Assembly: GCF_007786455.1 (NCBI RefSeq)
Contig: NZ_VNJK01000001.1
Span: 1,510,074 to 1,574,073 of the forward strand
Reading direction: 5' to 3'
Length of the DNA stretch: 64,000 bases
Source of the DNA: Paenibacillus agilis
GTDB taxonomy: Bacteria > Bacillota > Bacilli > Paenibacillales > Paenibacillaceae
The notes below the pieces were generated by a model. It worked only from the letters and a program-made list of their open reading frames with translations. It had not been told where the DNA came from and searched no databases. A program made the translations under genes and the position numbers. Shown piece after piece: positions 27,964 to 37,189 of the stretch (its first letter is position 1; every line of letters starts with the position of its first letter).

Positions 27964-28638
27964 ATGGCGAAATGGCTGCAAAAAATTGAATCTATCCTTG
28001 GAAGCGGATCTAACGGACCGAAACGAGTGAAAGCATTTCGTTGGCTGCTCCTATTCGGTCTCGTCGGTGCGGCGCTCATCTTATTTAGCTCGTTCTCGAG
28101 TGGGCCTGGAACTAACAACTGGTTGATGGGCAGCTCAGGCAGAGAACCTCCTGCTGTGACAGGTGTGATGAGTGAACAGGAGCTAAATGACGGCCGAGCT
28201 TCTGCCGCAACGCCTGATCCCAATAATCCATTTGCAACGATTGAGCAATCATTTGAAGCTCGCATAAAAGCGGTCCTTGAAGAGATTGTTGGTGTCGATC
28301 AGGTGCAGGTGATGGTAACCGTCGATTCCACCGAAGAGTTAGTTATTCAGCGCAATATGAAGGATAGTCAACAAGTTACGGAAGAGACGGATGCGAATGG
28401 AGGCAAACGTCACGTCACGCAAACCTCTCGTGATGGTGAAATTGTGATGACTGAAACATCAGAGCGTCAGTCACCTATCGTGACAAAACGAGTGAAACCT
28501 AAAGTTAGAGGCGTTATCGTCGTTGCTAAAGGCGCTGAGAATGCCGTGGTGAATCAAATGATCGTAGATGCGGTGGAGAAAGGATTAAATGTGCCATCCC
28601 ACCGGATATCGGTTGTGCCGCGCAAAATATCGGAGTAA
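27964..28638 (+). CDS. spoIIIAG: Stage III sporulation protein AG
   Basis: 224 residues. A transmembrane helix (about 25-45, FRWLLLFGLVGAALILFSSF) is followed by a ring-building domain (EARIKAVLEEIVGVDQVQVMVTVDSTEE... VKPKVRGVIVVAKGAENAVV). SpoIIIAG forms the large ring in the intermembrane space. AAGGAGG lies 15 bases before the ATG, farther than usual. It is separated from spoIIIAF by 127 bases, and in B. subtilis an extra sigma-G promoter serves spoIIIAG; I see no convincing one here. Confidence 0.95.
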   Translation: MAKWLQKIESILGSGSNGPKRVKAFRWLLLFGLVGAALILFSSFSSGPGTNNWLMGSSGREPPAVTGVMSEQELNDGRASAATPDPNNPFATIEQSFEARIKAVLEEIVGVDQVQVMVTVDSTEELVIQRNMKDSQQVTEETDANGGKRHVTQTSRDGEIVMTETSERQSPIVTKRVKPKVRGVIVVAKGAENAVVNQMIVDAVEKGLNVPSHRISVVPRKISE

Positions 28639-28681
28639 GACGAGAACAGCGAGATGTTAATTAAAAGGAGGGTTTATGTTA

Positions 28682-29437
28682 ATGAACACCAAACGACAAA
28701 CAATCTGGTTAGTGTCAATGTTGAGCCTTATGGTCGTACTGTCTGCGTATTATTTGTTTACTGAGGAGCCTGCCAAACCTGACCCAGCAGCAGGAGTAGC
28801 TGCTGTGAATCAGGCAGCTGGAGAAGCTGGGACTGCTGTTGAGCAATTACCCAAGGTTGAAGTAACTCAAGTGGGAGGTACAGAAGTACAACCGAATGCA
28901 GAAGGAAAGGCGGATGGCGCATCTACATCTCCTGAAACACCTGGAACAAATGAACCAGTTGATGCTTCCACGACGAAGTCGGAAAGCCCAACACCATCGA
29001 ACGAATCAGCAGCTAAAGATAGTAAGCAAACGCTCACAGAAGGTGACAAGGCCATTTTGGATCAGGTTGCTGCAGAAGGAGTTATGTCCCGCAGTACAAT
29101 TGAACAAAAGGCAATGGAACGTTCAGAGCAGTATCAGCAGCAGCTAGAAAATATTTTAACGAAATTAAATGGTTCGAAAGTAAGCTCAGAAGAAATGACG
29201 AAGTTGTATGATGACATGGGGCGTCTAGAAGACAAGGAGCAAAAAATTACCGCTTTAGAGGCAGAACTGCAAAAAGATTATCCTAATGTTGTCATTAGTG
29301 AGGAAAACAACAATGTCAAAGTCATCGTACAAGCTGAGAAGATGGAAGCTAGACAAGCGGTTGATATTATTGACAAAATTATTAATGAGCTTCAAGTAAC
29401 ACAAGATAAAGTAAGTGTACAATACGTTACTGAATAA
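28682..29437 (+). CDS. spoIIIAH: Stage III sporulation protein AH (SpoIIQ partner)
   Basis: 251 residues from the second ATG (28682), which is better spaced from AAGGAGG than ATG 28676. A single transmembrane helix (TIWLVSMLSLMVVLSAYYLF) is followed by an unusually long Pro/Thr/Ser/Ala linker, then a ring-building (YscJ/FliF-like) domain of about 110 residues (YQQQLENILTKLNG to VSVQYVTE). It binds SpoIIQ across the intermembrane space. Last gene of the operon; a hairpin follows. Confidence 0.94.
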   Translation: MNTKRQTIWLVSMLSLMVVLSAYYLFTEEPAKPDPAAGVAAVNQAAGEAGTAVEQLPKVEVTQVGGTEVQPNAEGKADGASTSPETPGTNEPVDASTTKSESPTPSNESAAKDSKQTLTEGDKAILDQVAAEGVMSRSTIEQKAMERSEQYQQQLENILTKLNGSKVSSEEMTKLYDDMGRLEDKEQKITALEAELQKDYPNVVISEENNNVKVIVQAEKMEARQAVDIIDKIINELQVTQDKVSVQYVTE

Positions 29438-29469
29438 TGTCTGTAATCTTGAAATTGAAAACAATGGTC

Positions 29470-29498
29470 AGCCCAGTTCCCGAAACTGGGCTCTTTCC
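29470..29498 (+). terminator. Terminator after the spoIIIA operon
   Basis: AGCCCAGTT pairs with AACTGGGCT around a short loop and is followed by CTTTCC. The T-run is poor. Confidence 0.6.
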
Positions 29499-29596
29499 AT
29501 TTGGTTCGATTGTGTTATAATACATACGTCCATATTGATTGTCCATCTATTAGCGGTAATCCCTTAATGATACAACAGTCACGAGGAGTGAATGAA

Positions 29597-30091
29597 TTGT
29601 TCAAAATAAGCGAGATTAAAGAACTCATTAAACTTGTGGATCAGACTTCTGTTCACGAGCTGGAAATTGAAAATGAAGGCTGTCGCATCGCGATTCGTAA
29701 GCCAGGCAAATCTGAGGTAGTTACGATTCAATCAGCTCCAGCAGCCCATACATATACGCCTGCACCTGTGCAGTCGCCGGTAGCTGCGGTAGAACAAGCT
29801 GTTCCTGTCAAGCAAGAGGCTGCACCAGCGGCTGTTGATAACACAGCGGGCCTTCACAAAATTGTGTCGCCGATGGTAGGTACGTTCTATTCTTCTCCGT
29901 CACCTGATGCTGATGCATTCGTTTCTGTAGGTTCCAAAGTGAGCGAAAAGACTGTCGTTTGCATTCTAGAAGCGATGAAGCTGATGAATGAGCTGGAGGC
30001 GGAAGTGAAGGGACAAATTGTAGAAGTTCTTGTGGAGAACGGTCAATTAGTCGAATTCGGACAGCCGCTATTCTTGGTAAAAGCGGAATAA
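29597..30091 (+). CDS. accB: Acetyl-CoA carboxylase biotin carboxyl carrier protein
   Basis: 164 residues from TTG 29597, eight bases after GAGGAG, giving [16 protein letters not shown], which matches the BCCP start; the earlier GTG 29588 lies inside the ribosome site. An Ala/Pro/Val linker leads to the biotinyl domain, with the carboxylation lysine in EAMKLMNE (about residue 130). It carries the carboxybiotin between AccC and the carboxyltransferase in malonyl-CoA synthesis. A TATAAT at 29516-29521 may belong to its promoter. accC follows after 48 bases. Confidence 0.95.
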   Translation: MFKISEIKELIKLVDQTSVHELEIENEGCRIAIRKPGKSEVVTIQSAPAAHTYTPAPVQSPVAAVEQAVPVKQEAAPAAVDNTAGLHKIVSPMVGTFYSSPSPDADAFVSVGSKVSEKTVVCILEAMKLMNELEAEVKGQIVEVLVENGQLVEFGQPLFLVKAE

Positions 30092-30139
30092 CGTTAGCTT
30101 ATAATGCCCTAATGGCAGCCAAGTCAAGGAGGTTGAACG

Positions 30140-31483
30140 ATGACATTTCACAAAGTGCTCGTCGCGAATCGCGGAGAAATAGCCGTGCGGATTATTCGCG
30201 CGTGCCGAGAGCTCGGAATTGCCAGTGTAGCGGTATATTCTGAAGCCGATCGAGATTCATTGCACGTTCGTTTGGCGGACGAGGCATATTGTATTGGCCC
30301 TACTGCGTCAAAGGATAGTTATTTGAACTTTACCAATTTGATGAGTGTTGCAACGCTAACCGAATGCGATGCTGTTCATCCGGGATATGGATTTTTAGCC
30401 GAGAACGCAGACTTTGCTGAGATTTGTGATTCTTGCGGGATTACGTTTATTGGCCCTTCTCCAAATGCGATTGAACGCATGGGTGATAAGGCCGTTGCTA
30501 AGCAGACAATGAAAGATGCCAATGTTCCGATTATTCCTGGATCAGATGGCTTAGTTGAAAATATGGACGATGCGATTATGATTGCCCGGGACATCGGCTA
30601 TCCAGTTATTATTAAGGCTACAGCTGGTGGCGGAGGCAAAGGTATTCGTATTGCTGAAGATGAAGAATCACTAGTTAAGCAAATCACGAATGCACAGCAG
30701 GAAGCAGAGAAAGCTTTCGGTAATGCAGGCGTCTATTTAGAAAAGTTCCTAACGGGCATGAAGCACGTTGAGATTCAAATTGTTGCTGATAAGCACGGGA
30801 ACGTTGTTCATCTTGGAGAACGTGATTGTTCGGTGCAGCGACGTCGTCAGAAGCTTGTCGAAGAGGCGCCTTGTCCAATCCTTACGCCAGAAATTCGTGA
30901 GAAAATGGGTGCCGCTGCGGTTCGTGCAGCGCTAGCTGTAAACTATTCGGGAGCAGGAACACTTGAGTTCTTGCTGGCACCTGACGGACAATTTTATTTC
31001 ATGGAAATGAATACACGTATTCAAGTGGAACACCCTGTAACGGAAATGATCACTGGACTTGATATTATCAAGGAAATGATTATGGTCGCTCAAGGAGAAC
31101 CGCTTTCCGTGAGACAAGAAGATATTCGTATTAACGGCTGGGCGATTGAGTGCCGTATTAACGCAGAAGATCCATCGCGTAACTTTATGCCTTCTGCCGG
31201 TAAGATTAACTTTTACTTGCCTCCTGGTGGCTTCGGTGTCCGTGTAGACAGCGCTGCTTATCCGGGATATGTAATTTCACCGCATTATGATTCGATGATT
31301 GCGAAGCTTATCGTATGGGGAACAACAAGAGAAGAAGCAATCGAGCGAATGAAGCGTGCGTTATCGGAATTTGCCATTGAAGGTATCCACACTACGATTC
31401 CGTTTCATAGTCGTCTCTTGCAGCACCCAACGTTTTTACGTGGTGATTTTGACATTAAGTTCTTAGAAGAGAATGAGGTATAA
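30140..31483 (+). CDS. accC: Acetyl-CoA carboxylase biotin carboxylase subunit
   Basis: 447 residues, full length. Biotin carboxylase N domain ([23 protein letters not shown]), ATP-grasp with the glycine-rich [14 protein letters not shown], metal and bicarbonate site ([18 protein letters not shown]) and the C domain. Makes carboxybiotin on AccB using ATP and bicarbonate. RBS AAGGAGG. The carboxyltransferase genes are elsewhere. Confidence 0.98.
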   Translation: MTFHKVLVANRGEIAVRIIRACRELGIASVAVYSEADRDSLHVRLADEAYCIGPTASKDSYLNFTNLMSVATLTECDAVHPGYGFLAENADFAEICDSCGITFIGPSPNAIERMGDKAVAKQTMKDANVPIIPGSDGLVENMDDAIMIARDIGYPVIIKATAGGGGKGIRIAEDEESLVKQITNAQQEAEKAFGNAGVYLEKFLTGMKHVEIQIVADKHGNVVHLGERDCSVQRRRQKLVEEAPCPILTPEIREKMGAAAVRAALAVNYSGAGTLEFLLAPDGQFYFMEMNTRIQVEHPVTEMITGLDIIKEMIMVAQGEPLSVRQEDIRINGWAIECRINAEDPSRNFMPSAGKINFYLPPGGFGVRVDSAAYPGYVISPHYDSMIAKLIVWGTTREEAIERMKRALSEFAIEGIHTTIPFHSRLLQHPTFLRGDFDIKFLEENEV

Positions 31484-31597
31484 TCGTTATTTCGTCGATT
31501 GTTTGTCATAAAAATGGACAAATGATATAGTTATGAGTAATAAGCGGACAGGGTAACGATTAACCTTGTGGGATGAATATGTGAGGAGTGGTGATGG

Positions 31598-32005
31598 ATG
31601 AGTCAAGCAATTTCTGATTTTGAACGCACAGATTTGGGGAATATTCAAATTGCACCAGAAGTTATTGAAGTTATTGCAGGTCTTGCGACCATTGAAATAG
31701 AAGGTGTAGCTGGCATGAGCGGCGGGTTCGCAGGCGGTATTGCTGAGCTTCTAGGACGTAAAAACCTTTCTAAAGGTGTTAAGGTTGAGGTTGGTCAGCG
31801 TGAAGCAGCAGTGGATGTATCCATTATTGTAGAATATGGACATCGTATCCCTGAAGTTTCTGCTAGTATTCAAGCCAATGTGAAAAAATCGATCGAAATG
31901 ATGACAGGTCTTCACGTTGTTGAAGTAAACGTGCATGTACATGATGTACACTTCAAGTCTCAAGAAAAGCAAGAAGAGATTGAAGCTCAGTCACGCGTTA
32001 AATAA
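31598..32005 (+). CDS. yqhY: Asp23/Gls24 family envelope stress protein (YqhY)
   Basis: 135 residues with the Asp23 domain: GNIQIAPEVIEVIAGLATIEIEGVAGMSGG, then VDVSIIVEYGHRIPEVSASIQANVKKSIEMMTGLHVVEVNVHVHDV. Asp23 proteins coat the inner face of the membrane through AmaP. In B. subtilis yqhY sits between accC and nusB as here and has been linked to fatty-acid synthesis. The next two genes supply the membrane partners. Confidence 0.93.
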   Translation: MSQAISDFERTDLGNIQIAPEVIEVIAGLATIEIEGVAGMSGGFAGGIAELLGRKNLSKGVKVEVGQREAAVDVSIIVEYGHRIPEVSASIQANVKKSIEMMTGLHVVEVNVHVHDVHFKSQEKQEEIEAQSRVK

Positions 32006-32018
32006 TGCTGCATGAGAG

Positions 32019-32046
32019 AACCCCCTCCTGATGGCAGGGGGTTTAC
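32019..32046 (+). terminator. Intercistronic hairpin between yqhY and amaP
   Basis: AACCCCCT pairs with AGGGGGTT around a 9-nt loop, followed by only TTTA. It may partly terminate, lowering amaP relative to yqhY. Confidence 0.5.
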
Positions 32047-32076
32047 CTGCAATTCAACAAGGAGGCAGTACGACAC

Positions 32077-32628
32077 ATGGGACGTATAGTAGACAGATTG
32101 CTATTGTTTGTGTACAGTTTGACGATCGGTACGTTGTCGGCAGCCGCAATCGTTGGCGCTAGTGGACTTTTGACGGATACATCTGAAGTTTATTTGGATT
32201 TGTCGCAACCAGCTTGGCTGCAATTGGCGATTATAATCGTTGCGGCAGTTGTGTTTCTTATTAGCTTGCGGATGTTTATTTTGTCTATCAAGCGTGATAG
32301 CTCGGCGATGACTTCCATTGATCAGCGTACTGAATTTGGTGATATTAAAATTTCACTAGAAACGATTGAGAACGTATCCTTGAAGGCAGCTGCTCGCGTG
32401 CGTGGTACAAAGGATCTGAAAGCTCGTATTCGTGCGATTGACTCAGGATTGGATATTACGATACGTGCTGTTGTAGATGGAGAAACTTCGATTCCGGAAA
32501 TGACAGCTGAGGTTCAGCGTAATGTGAAAGAGTATGTTCAAGACATTACAGGTATACCTGTATCACTCGTATCTGTTTACGTGGCAAATATTGTTCAAAC
32601 CCAGACTTTCAAAGCACGCGTTGAATAG
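32077..32628 (+). CDS. amaP: Alkaline shock response membrane anchor protein AmaP
   Basis: 183 residues. Two N-terminal transmembrane helices (LLLFVYSLTIGTLSAAAIVG and LQLAIIIVAAVVFLISLRMF) precede a cytoplasmic Asp23-like domain (EFGDIKISLETIENVSLKAAARVRGTKDLKARI to the end). AmaP tethers Asp23 to the membrane. RBS AAGGAGG. It lies directly before a DUF2273 gene, the standard Asp23-AmaP-DUF2273 grouping. Confidence 0.9.
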   Translation: MGRIVDRLLLFVYSLTIGTLSAAAIVGASGLLTDTSEVYLDLSQPAWLQLAIIIVAAVVFLISLRMFILSIKRDSSAMTSIDQRTEFGDIKISLETIENVSLKAAARVRGTKDLKARIRAIDSGLDITIRAVVDGETSIPEMTAEVQRNVKEYVQDITGIPVSLVSVYVANIVQTQTFKARVE

Positions 32629-32643
32629 GTGGTGAGCTTTCCG

Positions 32644-32874
32644 ATGTGGGAACAGTTATGGGAGAGTCACAGTGGACGCATCATCGGTATTGTGGCAGGA
32701 ATTGGGCTCGGAATAGTCTACTTGCTATCAGGATTTTGGGATATGCTGTTTGTTGCACTGCTCGTATTTACTTGTTACACCATAGGTAAAAATAAAGATT
32801 TGAATGTAGGTCCGATAATACCTTGGCAGCGTATTGCCGTATGGCTGTCTGACCGTTGGAGATGGTTGAAGTAG
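32644..32874 (+). CDS. DUF2273 small membrane protein
   Basis: About 76 residues from ATG 32644; GTG 32629 and 32632 lie in or next to the ribosome site. The protein starts MWEQLWESHSGRIIGIVAGIGLGIVYLL, the DUF2273 pattern, has two helices (GFWDMLFVALLVFTCYTIG is the second), and ends with a basic Trp-rich tail. Members usually accompany asp23 and amaP; the molecular role is unknown. Confidence 0.87.
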   Translation: MWEQLWESHSGRIIGIVAGIGLGIVYLLSGFWDMLFVALLVFTCYTIGKNKDLNVGPIIPWQRIAVWLSDRWRWLK

Positions 32875-32951
32875 TCCTATGGACGCTCCGAACGACTGCG
32901 GAACTGTCGGTCAACCCGATGGGACGATCGGAGCGCGCATAGGATTTTTTT
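32875..32951 (+). terminator. Long structured terminator between DUF2273 and nusB
   Basis: TCCTATG (32875-32881) pairs with CATAGGA (32938-32944), CGCTCCGA (32884-32891) pairs with TCGGAGCG (32928-32935), and an inner GTCGG/CCGAT hairpin sits in the loop; seven T follow. It begins immediately after the stop codon and is much larger than a simple terminator. Confidence 0.85.
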
Positions 32952-33028
32952 GTGGCGTGTGCCATAATACTTTAATCTCGATCTCAAGCCCAATACAATT
33001 GCAAGCAACATATGCAGGAGGAACTATC

Positions 33029-33493
33029 ATGAAAAGACGTATTGCCAGAGAATTGGCTATTCAAAGTTTATATCAATTGGAAATGACCGGCGTTACAGCA
33101 ATGCAAGCTGTAGAGATGGTTATTGACGAAGCTCAAACCGAAGATAATGAAATGGGTATTGAGACGAAGCATGTCGGTAAGCTGAAAAATGAAGTATTGG
33201 GTTGGGTAACAAGCACGTGGGAACATCGTGAAGAGCTTGATAAAGAGCTAGCTCGCTATTTGAAGGGTTGGCAAGTAGACCGTCTATCTCGTGTAGACCG
33301 TCAAGTGCTTCGCTTTGCATGCTATGAGTTATTGCATAAAGAAGATGTACCACCTAAGGTTGCTGTCAATGAGGCTGTTCTATTGGCAAAATACTTTGGT
33401 ACTGACGAATCAGGAAAATTCGTAAATGGTGTACTAGGTCAAATGCTGCGCCAACGCGAAGGGGTAGAAGCGCAGGATTCAGAACAGAAATAA
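33029..33493 (+). CDS. nusB: Transcription antitermination factor NusB
   Basis: 154 residues from ATG 33029, six bases after AGGAGG; the longer frame would run through the terminator hairpin. All-helical NusB fold with RRIARELAIQSLYQLEMTG at the N-terminus and FVNGVLGQMLRQ at the C-terminus. With NusE it binds boxA RNA in rRNA operons. Gene order accC-yqhY-...-nusB-folD matches B. subtilis apart from the inserted amaP and DUF2273. Confidence 0.96.
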   Translation: MKRRIARELAIQSLYQLEMTGVTAMQAVEMVIDEAQTEDNEMGIETKHVGKLKNEVLGWVTSTWEHREELDKELARYLKGWQVDRLSRVDRQVLRFACYELLHKEDVPPKVAVNEAVLLAKYFGTDESGKFVNGVLGQMLRQREGVEAQDSEQK

Positions 33494-33628
33494 TCGAGAT
33501 AAGTGTTGCCTACCGTAATTTTACACAAGTTGCGTTAGGCATATTCGCTTTTTATGTATTGCTATATTTACATGTAGCTCTATATATATTTTTAAATTAT
33601 ATGATAAATAAGGTTGGGGGAGAGAGTA

Positions 33629-34486
33629 ATGACAGCATCTTTGATGAACGGTAAGGCGGTAGCGCAAGCTATGCGGGAAGAAATGAAGCAAGAAGTTCAG
33701 AAATTGCAATCAGCGGGTGTACAGCCTGGATTAGCGGTTGTAATTGTAGGTGAAGATCCAGCATCACAAGTCTACGTGAACAGCAAACATAAGACCTGTC
33801 TAGAGCTGGGTTACTACTCTGAAGTGCATCGTTTGCCTGAAGATACAACACAAGAGCATTTGCTTGAGCTTGTAGGTACGTTGAATGCACAGTCAAATAT
33901 TCATGGTATACTCGTTCAATTGCCACTTCCGAAGCATATTGAAGAGAAGGCTATCATTGATGCTATTGCCGTAGAAAAAGATGTTGATGGTTTCCATCCG
34001 ATGAGCGTTGGTAACATGATAATTGGCGATGATTCTCTCCTTCCATGTACACCTGCTGGTGTTATAGAGCTGTTGAAACGTTATGATGTAGAGATTGCAG
34101 GTAAACATGCTGTCGTTATTGGAAGAAGCAACATTGTGGGTAAACCAGTGTCTTTATTGTTGCAGCGTGAACATGCAACGGTAACAATGTGTCACTCTCG
34201 TACTGCGAACATGAAAGAACTTACGAAGCAAGCTGATATTCTGGTTGTTGCTATTGGTAAAGCAAACTTTGTAGATCGTTCTTTTGTAAAGCCGGGAGCA
34301 GTTGTTATTGATGTTGGTGTAAATCGACTGGATAACGGCAAGCTAGCTGGTGATGTTCATTTTGATGATGTATCGGAGATTAGTTCCTTACTTACGCCTG
34401 TACCTGGTGGGGTAGGACCATTGACGATTACCATGCTGATGCAAAATACATTGAAGGCAGCTAAACGGATTCACAACCTTGGATAG
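33629..34486 (+). CDS. folD: Bifunctional methylenetetrahydrofolate dehydrogenase/cyclohydrolase
   Basis: 285 residues from ATG 33629 after GGGGGAGAGA. FolD motifs: SxxYVxxKxKxC-like SQVYVNSKHKTCLELG with the catalytic Lys, ILVQLPLPKHI, DVDGFHP, VIGRSNIVGKPV of the Rossmann fold, and PVPGGVGPLTITMLMQN. It interconverts 5,10-methylene- and 10-formyl-tetrahydrofolate with NADP. Confidence 0.97.
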   Translation: MTASLMNGKAVAQAMREEMKQEVQKLQSAGVQPGLAVVIVGEDPASQVYVNSKHKTCLELGYYSEVHRLPEDTTQEHLLELVGTLNAQSNIHGILVQLPLPKHIEEKAIIDAIAVEKDVDGFHPMSVGNMIIGDDSLLPCTPAGVIELLKRYDVEIAGKHAVVIGRSNIVGKPVSLLLQREHATVTMCHSRTANMKELTKQADILVVAIGKANFVDRSFVKPGAVVIDVGVNRLDNGKLAGDVHFDDVSEISSLLTPVPGGVGPLTITMLMQNTLKAAKRIHNLG

Positions 34487-34578
34487 TACGAACGAATATA
34501 ATAATTAACGTTATTTATATAATTTATAGTCATGCTAATTATGCGTTGTAATGGATGAGAGGAGGTGCAATCGTCGCT

Positions 34579-35937
34579 GTGAGTGAAGAACGCATTTTAA
34601 GTATTAAAGATTTGAATAAATATATTCGGATGAAGCTGGACGGAGATACAACTTTGCAGGATGTATGGATTCGTGGGGAAATATCTAATTTTACTCATCA
34701 TTCCAGCGGGCATATGTACTTCACTCTGAAGGATAAGGATAGTCGAATCCGCGCCATTATGTTCGCCTCTTATAACCAGAGACTCGCGTTCCGACCGAAG
34801 GAAGGCACGCGAGTCATCGCGAGAGGGCAAGTAACGGTATATGAACGAGATGGTCAGTACCAGTTCTACGCGCAGCAAATGCAGCCGGATGGTATCGGAA
34901 GCCTGTATTTAGCGTACGAGCAGCTGAAGCAGAAGCTTAACGAGGAAGGGCTGTTTGATCTTGAGCGTAAGCAGCCATTACCGAAATTTCCTAGAGCAGT
35001 TGGGGTTGTAACGTCGGCAACAGGAGCTGCTGTTCGGGATATAATCACGACGATCCAACGCAGACAGCCTGGTGTGCCCATCTTGTTGTACCCTGTACTT
35101 GTACAAGGTCAGCAAGCGGCACCTTCCATTGTTCAGGCGATTGAATCTTTTAACCGTTATGGTGAGGTCGATCTACTTATCGTTGGTCGTGGAGGCGGTT
35201 CACTCGAAGAGCTGTGGGCTTTTAACGAAGAAATTGTGGCTCGAGCAATCGCTGCTTCATCGATTCCAATTATATCTGCAGTTGGGCACGAGACGGACTT
35301 TACAATCGCTGATTTCGTGGCGGATATGCGTGCACCTACACCTACTGCTGCTGCGGAATTAGCTGTTATGCATCAGGATGATCTGCGACAGCATTTGAAC
35401 CATATGGCACGTCGGCTGGAGCAGGCGGCTATTCGTACGGTTCACGTTCAGCAGGAACGATTGCTAAGAGTTCAGCAATCCTCGGTTATGCGCAAGCCAA
35501 AGCAAACCATAGAACAGCATCGGGAACGGTTATTCATTCAGCAAGAAAGGCTTCGACATCGTGGCCAGCTCGTGCTGGATAAAGCGAGCCAAAGGCTTCA
35601 GCGTTGGACAGGCCGTTTACGTGAGCAAAGCCCAAGGCATCAAGCTAAATTCGCTCGTTCTCAACTTGGCGTACAATCCAAACACTTACGTAATGCGATG
35701 GCTGTCTTGTCACAACGACATGCGCAGCAGCTGCACGGTACAATTAGGCAATTGGATGCGTTAAGCCCACTCAAAGTAATGTCTCGAGGGTATAGTCTCG
35801 TTTATGATGAGCAGGAAAAAAAGCTCATTCGAAAGATGGAAGACGTTCAGCTCGGTGATATTGTAAAAGTGAATGTAACGGACGGACAATTGGACTGCCA
35901 AGTGTGGTCGATGAAAGGGAGGGACGCTCATGAGTAA
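34579..35937 (+). CDS. xseA: Exonuclease VII large subunit
   Basis: 452 residues from GTG 34579; GAGGAGGTG lies about 13 bases upstream, and the ATG at 34555 would overlap it. N-terminal OB domain (DVWIRGEISNFTHHSSGHMYFTLKDKDSRIRAIMF), central catalytic domain with GRGGGSLEELWAFNEE, SAVGHETDFTIADFVAD and RAPTPTAAAELA, then a long coiled coil. It degrades single-stranded DNA with XseB, whose start overlaps the end of this gene by 8 bases. Confidence 0.95.
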   Translation: MSEERILSIKDLNKYIRMKLDGDTTLQDVWIRGEISNFTHHSSGHMYFTLKDKDSRIRAIMFASYNQRLAFRPKEGTRVIARGQVTVYERDGQYQFYAQQMQPDGIGSLYLAYEQLKQKLNEEGLFDLERKQPLPKFPRAVGVVTSATGAAVRDIITTIQRRQPGVPILLYPVLVQGQQAAPSIVQAIESFNRYGEVDLLIVGRGGGSLEELWAFNEEIVARAIAASSIPIISAVGHETDFTIADFVADMRAPTPTAAAELAVMHQDDLRQHLNHMARRLEQAAIRTVHVQQERLLRVQQSSVMRKPKQTIEQHRERLFIQQERLRHRGQLVLDKASQRLQRWTGRLREQSPRHQAKFARSQLGVQSKHLRNAMAVLSQRHAQQLHGTIRQLDALSPLKVMSRGYSLVYDEQEKKLIRKMEDVQLGDIVKVNVTDGQLDCQVWSMKGRDAHE

Positions 35938-36190
35938 TATAGAAGAGCAGCATCAAGCATTAAGTTTTGAAGCAGCTATGGAGCGGCTTGAGCAAATCGT
36001 CAATCAATTGGAAAGCGGGGACGTACCGTTGGAACAAGCGATTGAACTATTCCAAGAAGGTATGCATTTGTCTAAAACCTGCTCTTCCAAGCTAGAACAA
36101 GTGGAACGCCGTATTGAAGTGTTAACCGAACAGCATGGAGAATGGGACAGACAGCCGTTCCAAGCGGAAGCGGGTGAAGGAAGTGAGTAA
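35930..36190 (+). CDS. xseB: Exonuclease VII small subunit
   Basis: 86 residues with the XseB core SFEAAMERLEQIVNQLESGDVPLEQAIELFQEGMHLSKTC. Overlaps xseA by 8 bases and ispA by 8 bases, so the three are translationally coupled. Forms the helical partner of XseA. Confidence 0.96.
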   Translation: MSNIEEQHQALSFEAAMERLEQIVNQLESGDVPLEQAIELFQEGMHLSKTCSSKLEQVERRIEVLTEQHGEWDRQPFQAEAGEGSE

Positions 36191-37097
36191 TCCTAACGGT
36201 GAACTCTCTTTTGAACAGTATTTGAAAAGTAACGTTCAGGAAGTCGAACAAGCGCTTCCTGGATACGTTCCTGCAAATTGGGACATCCCTAGCTCACTTC
36301 GTGAATCATTTTTGTACTCACTAATGGCTGGAGGAAAACGTCTAAGACCGATATTGGTGCTTGCAGCCGCTGAAAGTGTAGGAGGTCAAGCAGAAACTGC
36401 GCTTCCAGCAGCATGCGCAATTGAGATGATACATACCTACTCGCTTGTACATGACGATTTGCCAGCCATGGATAACGATGATTTTAGACGTGGCAAACCA
36501 ACGAACCATAAGCTGTATGGCGAAGCAATGGCTATATTGGCAGGGGATGCACTACTGACCCATGCTTTCTATACCGTTGTTCAAGCTTCTAGAAAGCATG
36601 GAGCTTCTGCAGAAGCGGTGCTTACTGTAGTTGAAGAGCTGGCACAATATGCTGGTCTCTCAGGTATGGTGGGCGGGCAAGCGGCAGATATGCTTGGTGA
36701 GCAAGGTCAAACAACGCTGGAGCAGCTTCAGTATATCCATGAACATAAAACTGGGGATCTCATTGTTGCCTCATTACGTGCTGGTGGGCATATCGCTGGA
36801 GCTAATGCGGAACAGATAGAGGCCTTGACAACGTTTGGCAGAAAAATCGGCATGGCCTTCCAAATTCAAGACGATGTTCTTGATGTCGAAGGTGAGCAAG
36901 CTATGATAGGTAAACCAGTAGGTAGTGATGAGAAGAGTGGAAAGGTAACATTCCCGTATTTTATGGGCATGGATGCATCTAAGCGTGAAATTGAGCAATT
37001 GACTTGCGAAGCTAAGGAAGCGCTCACAGCTGGATCGATTCCTTACCCAGAACGGTTATTACAACTTGCTGATTACCTCATGAAACGAAACCATTAA
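36183..37097 (+). CDS. ispA: Farnesyl diphosphate synthase (polyprenyl synthetase)
   Basis: About 304 residues from GTG 36183, which overlaps the xseB stop; GAAGG is very close, so the exact start is uncertain. First Asp-rich motif HDDLPAMDNDDFRRGKPTNH and second motif FQIQDDVLDVEG, with GGKRLRP near the N-terminus, identify a short-chain E-polyprenyl synthase. It makes farnesyl diphosphate from IPP and DMAPP. dxs, first enzyme of the MEP pathway, follows. Confidence 0.93.
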   Translation: MSNPNGELSFEQYLKSNVQEVEQALPGYVPANWDIPSSLRESFLYSLMAGGKRLRPILVLAAAESVGGQAETALPAACAIEMIHTYSLVHDDLPAMDNDDFRRGKPTNHKLYGEAMAILAGDALLTHAFYTVVQASRKHGASAEAVLTVVEELAQYAGLSGMVGGQAADMLGEQGQTTLEQLQYIHEHKTGDLIVASLRAGGHIAGANAEQIEALTTFGRKIGMAFQIQDDVLDVEGEQAMIGKPVGSDEKSGKVTFPYFMGMDASKREIEQLTCEAKEALTAGSIPYPERLLQLADYLMKRNH

Positions 37098-37135
37098 GTA
37101 CATGATTCGTAATACTCTATGTTATAATCATGTAC
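37098..37135. repeat. Inverted repeat after ispA
   Basis: GTACATGATT (37098-37107) and AATCATGTAC (37126-37135) are perfectly complementary across an 18-nt spacer; TATAAT (37123-37128) runs into the right arm. Terminator without T-run, or operator around a promoter. Confidence 0.5.
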
Positions 37136-37189
37136 AAATGTGTGCTTGCCGTTCTTAAAAGTTAAGGGATGGTAATGATAATTTTAGTC

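Noticed and set aside
34408-34578. ATG 34555 as the xseA start
   Set aside because: It overlaps the GAGGAGGTG ribosome site; GTG 34579 gives the expected N-terminus.
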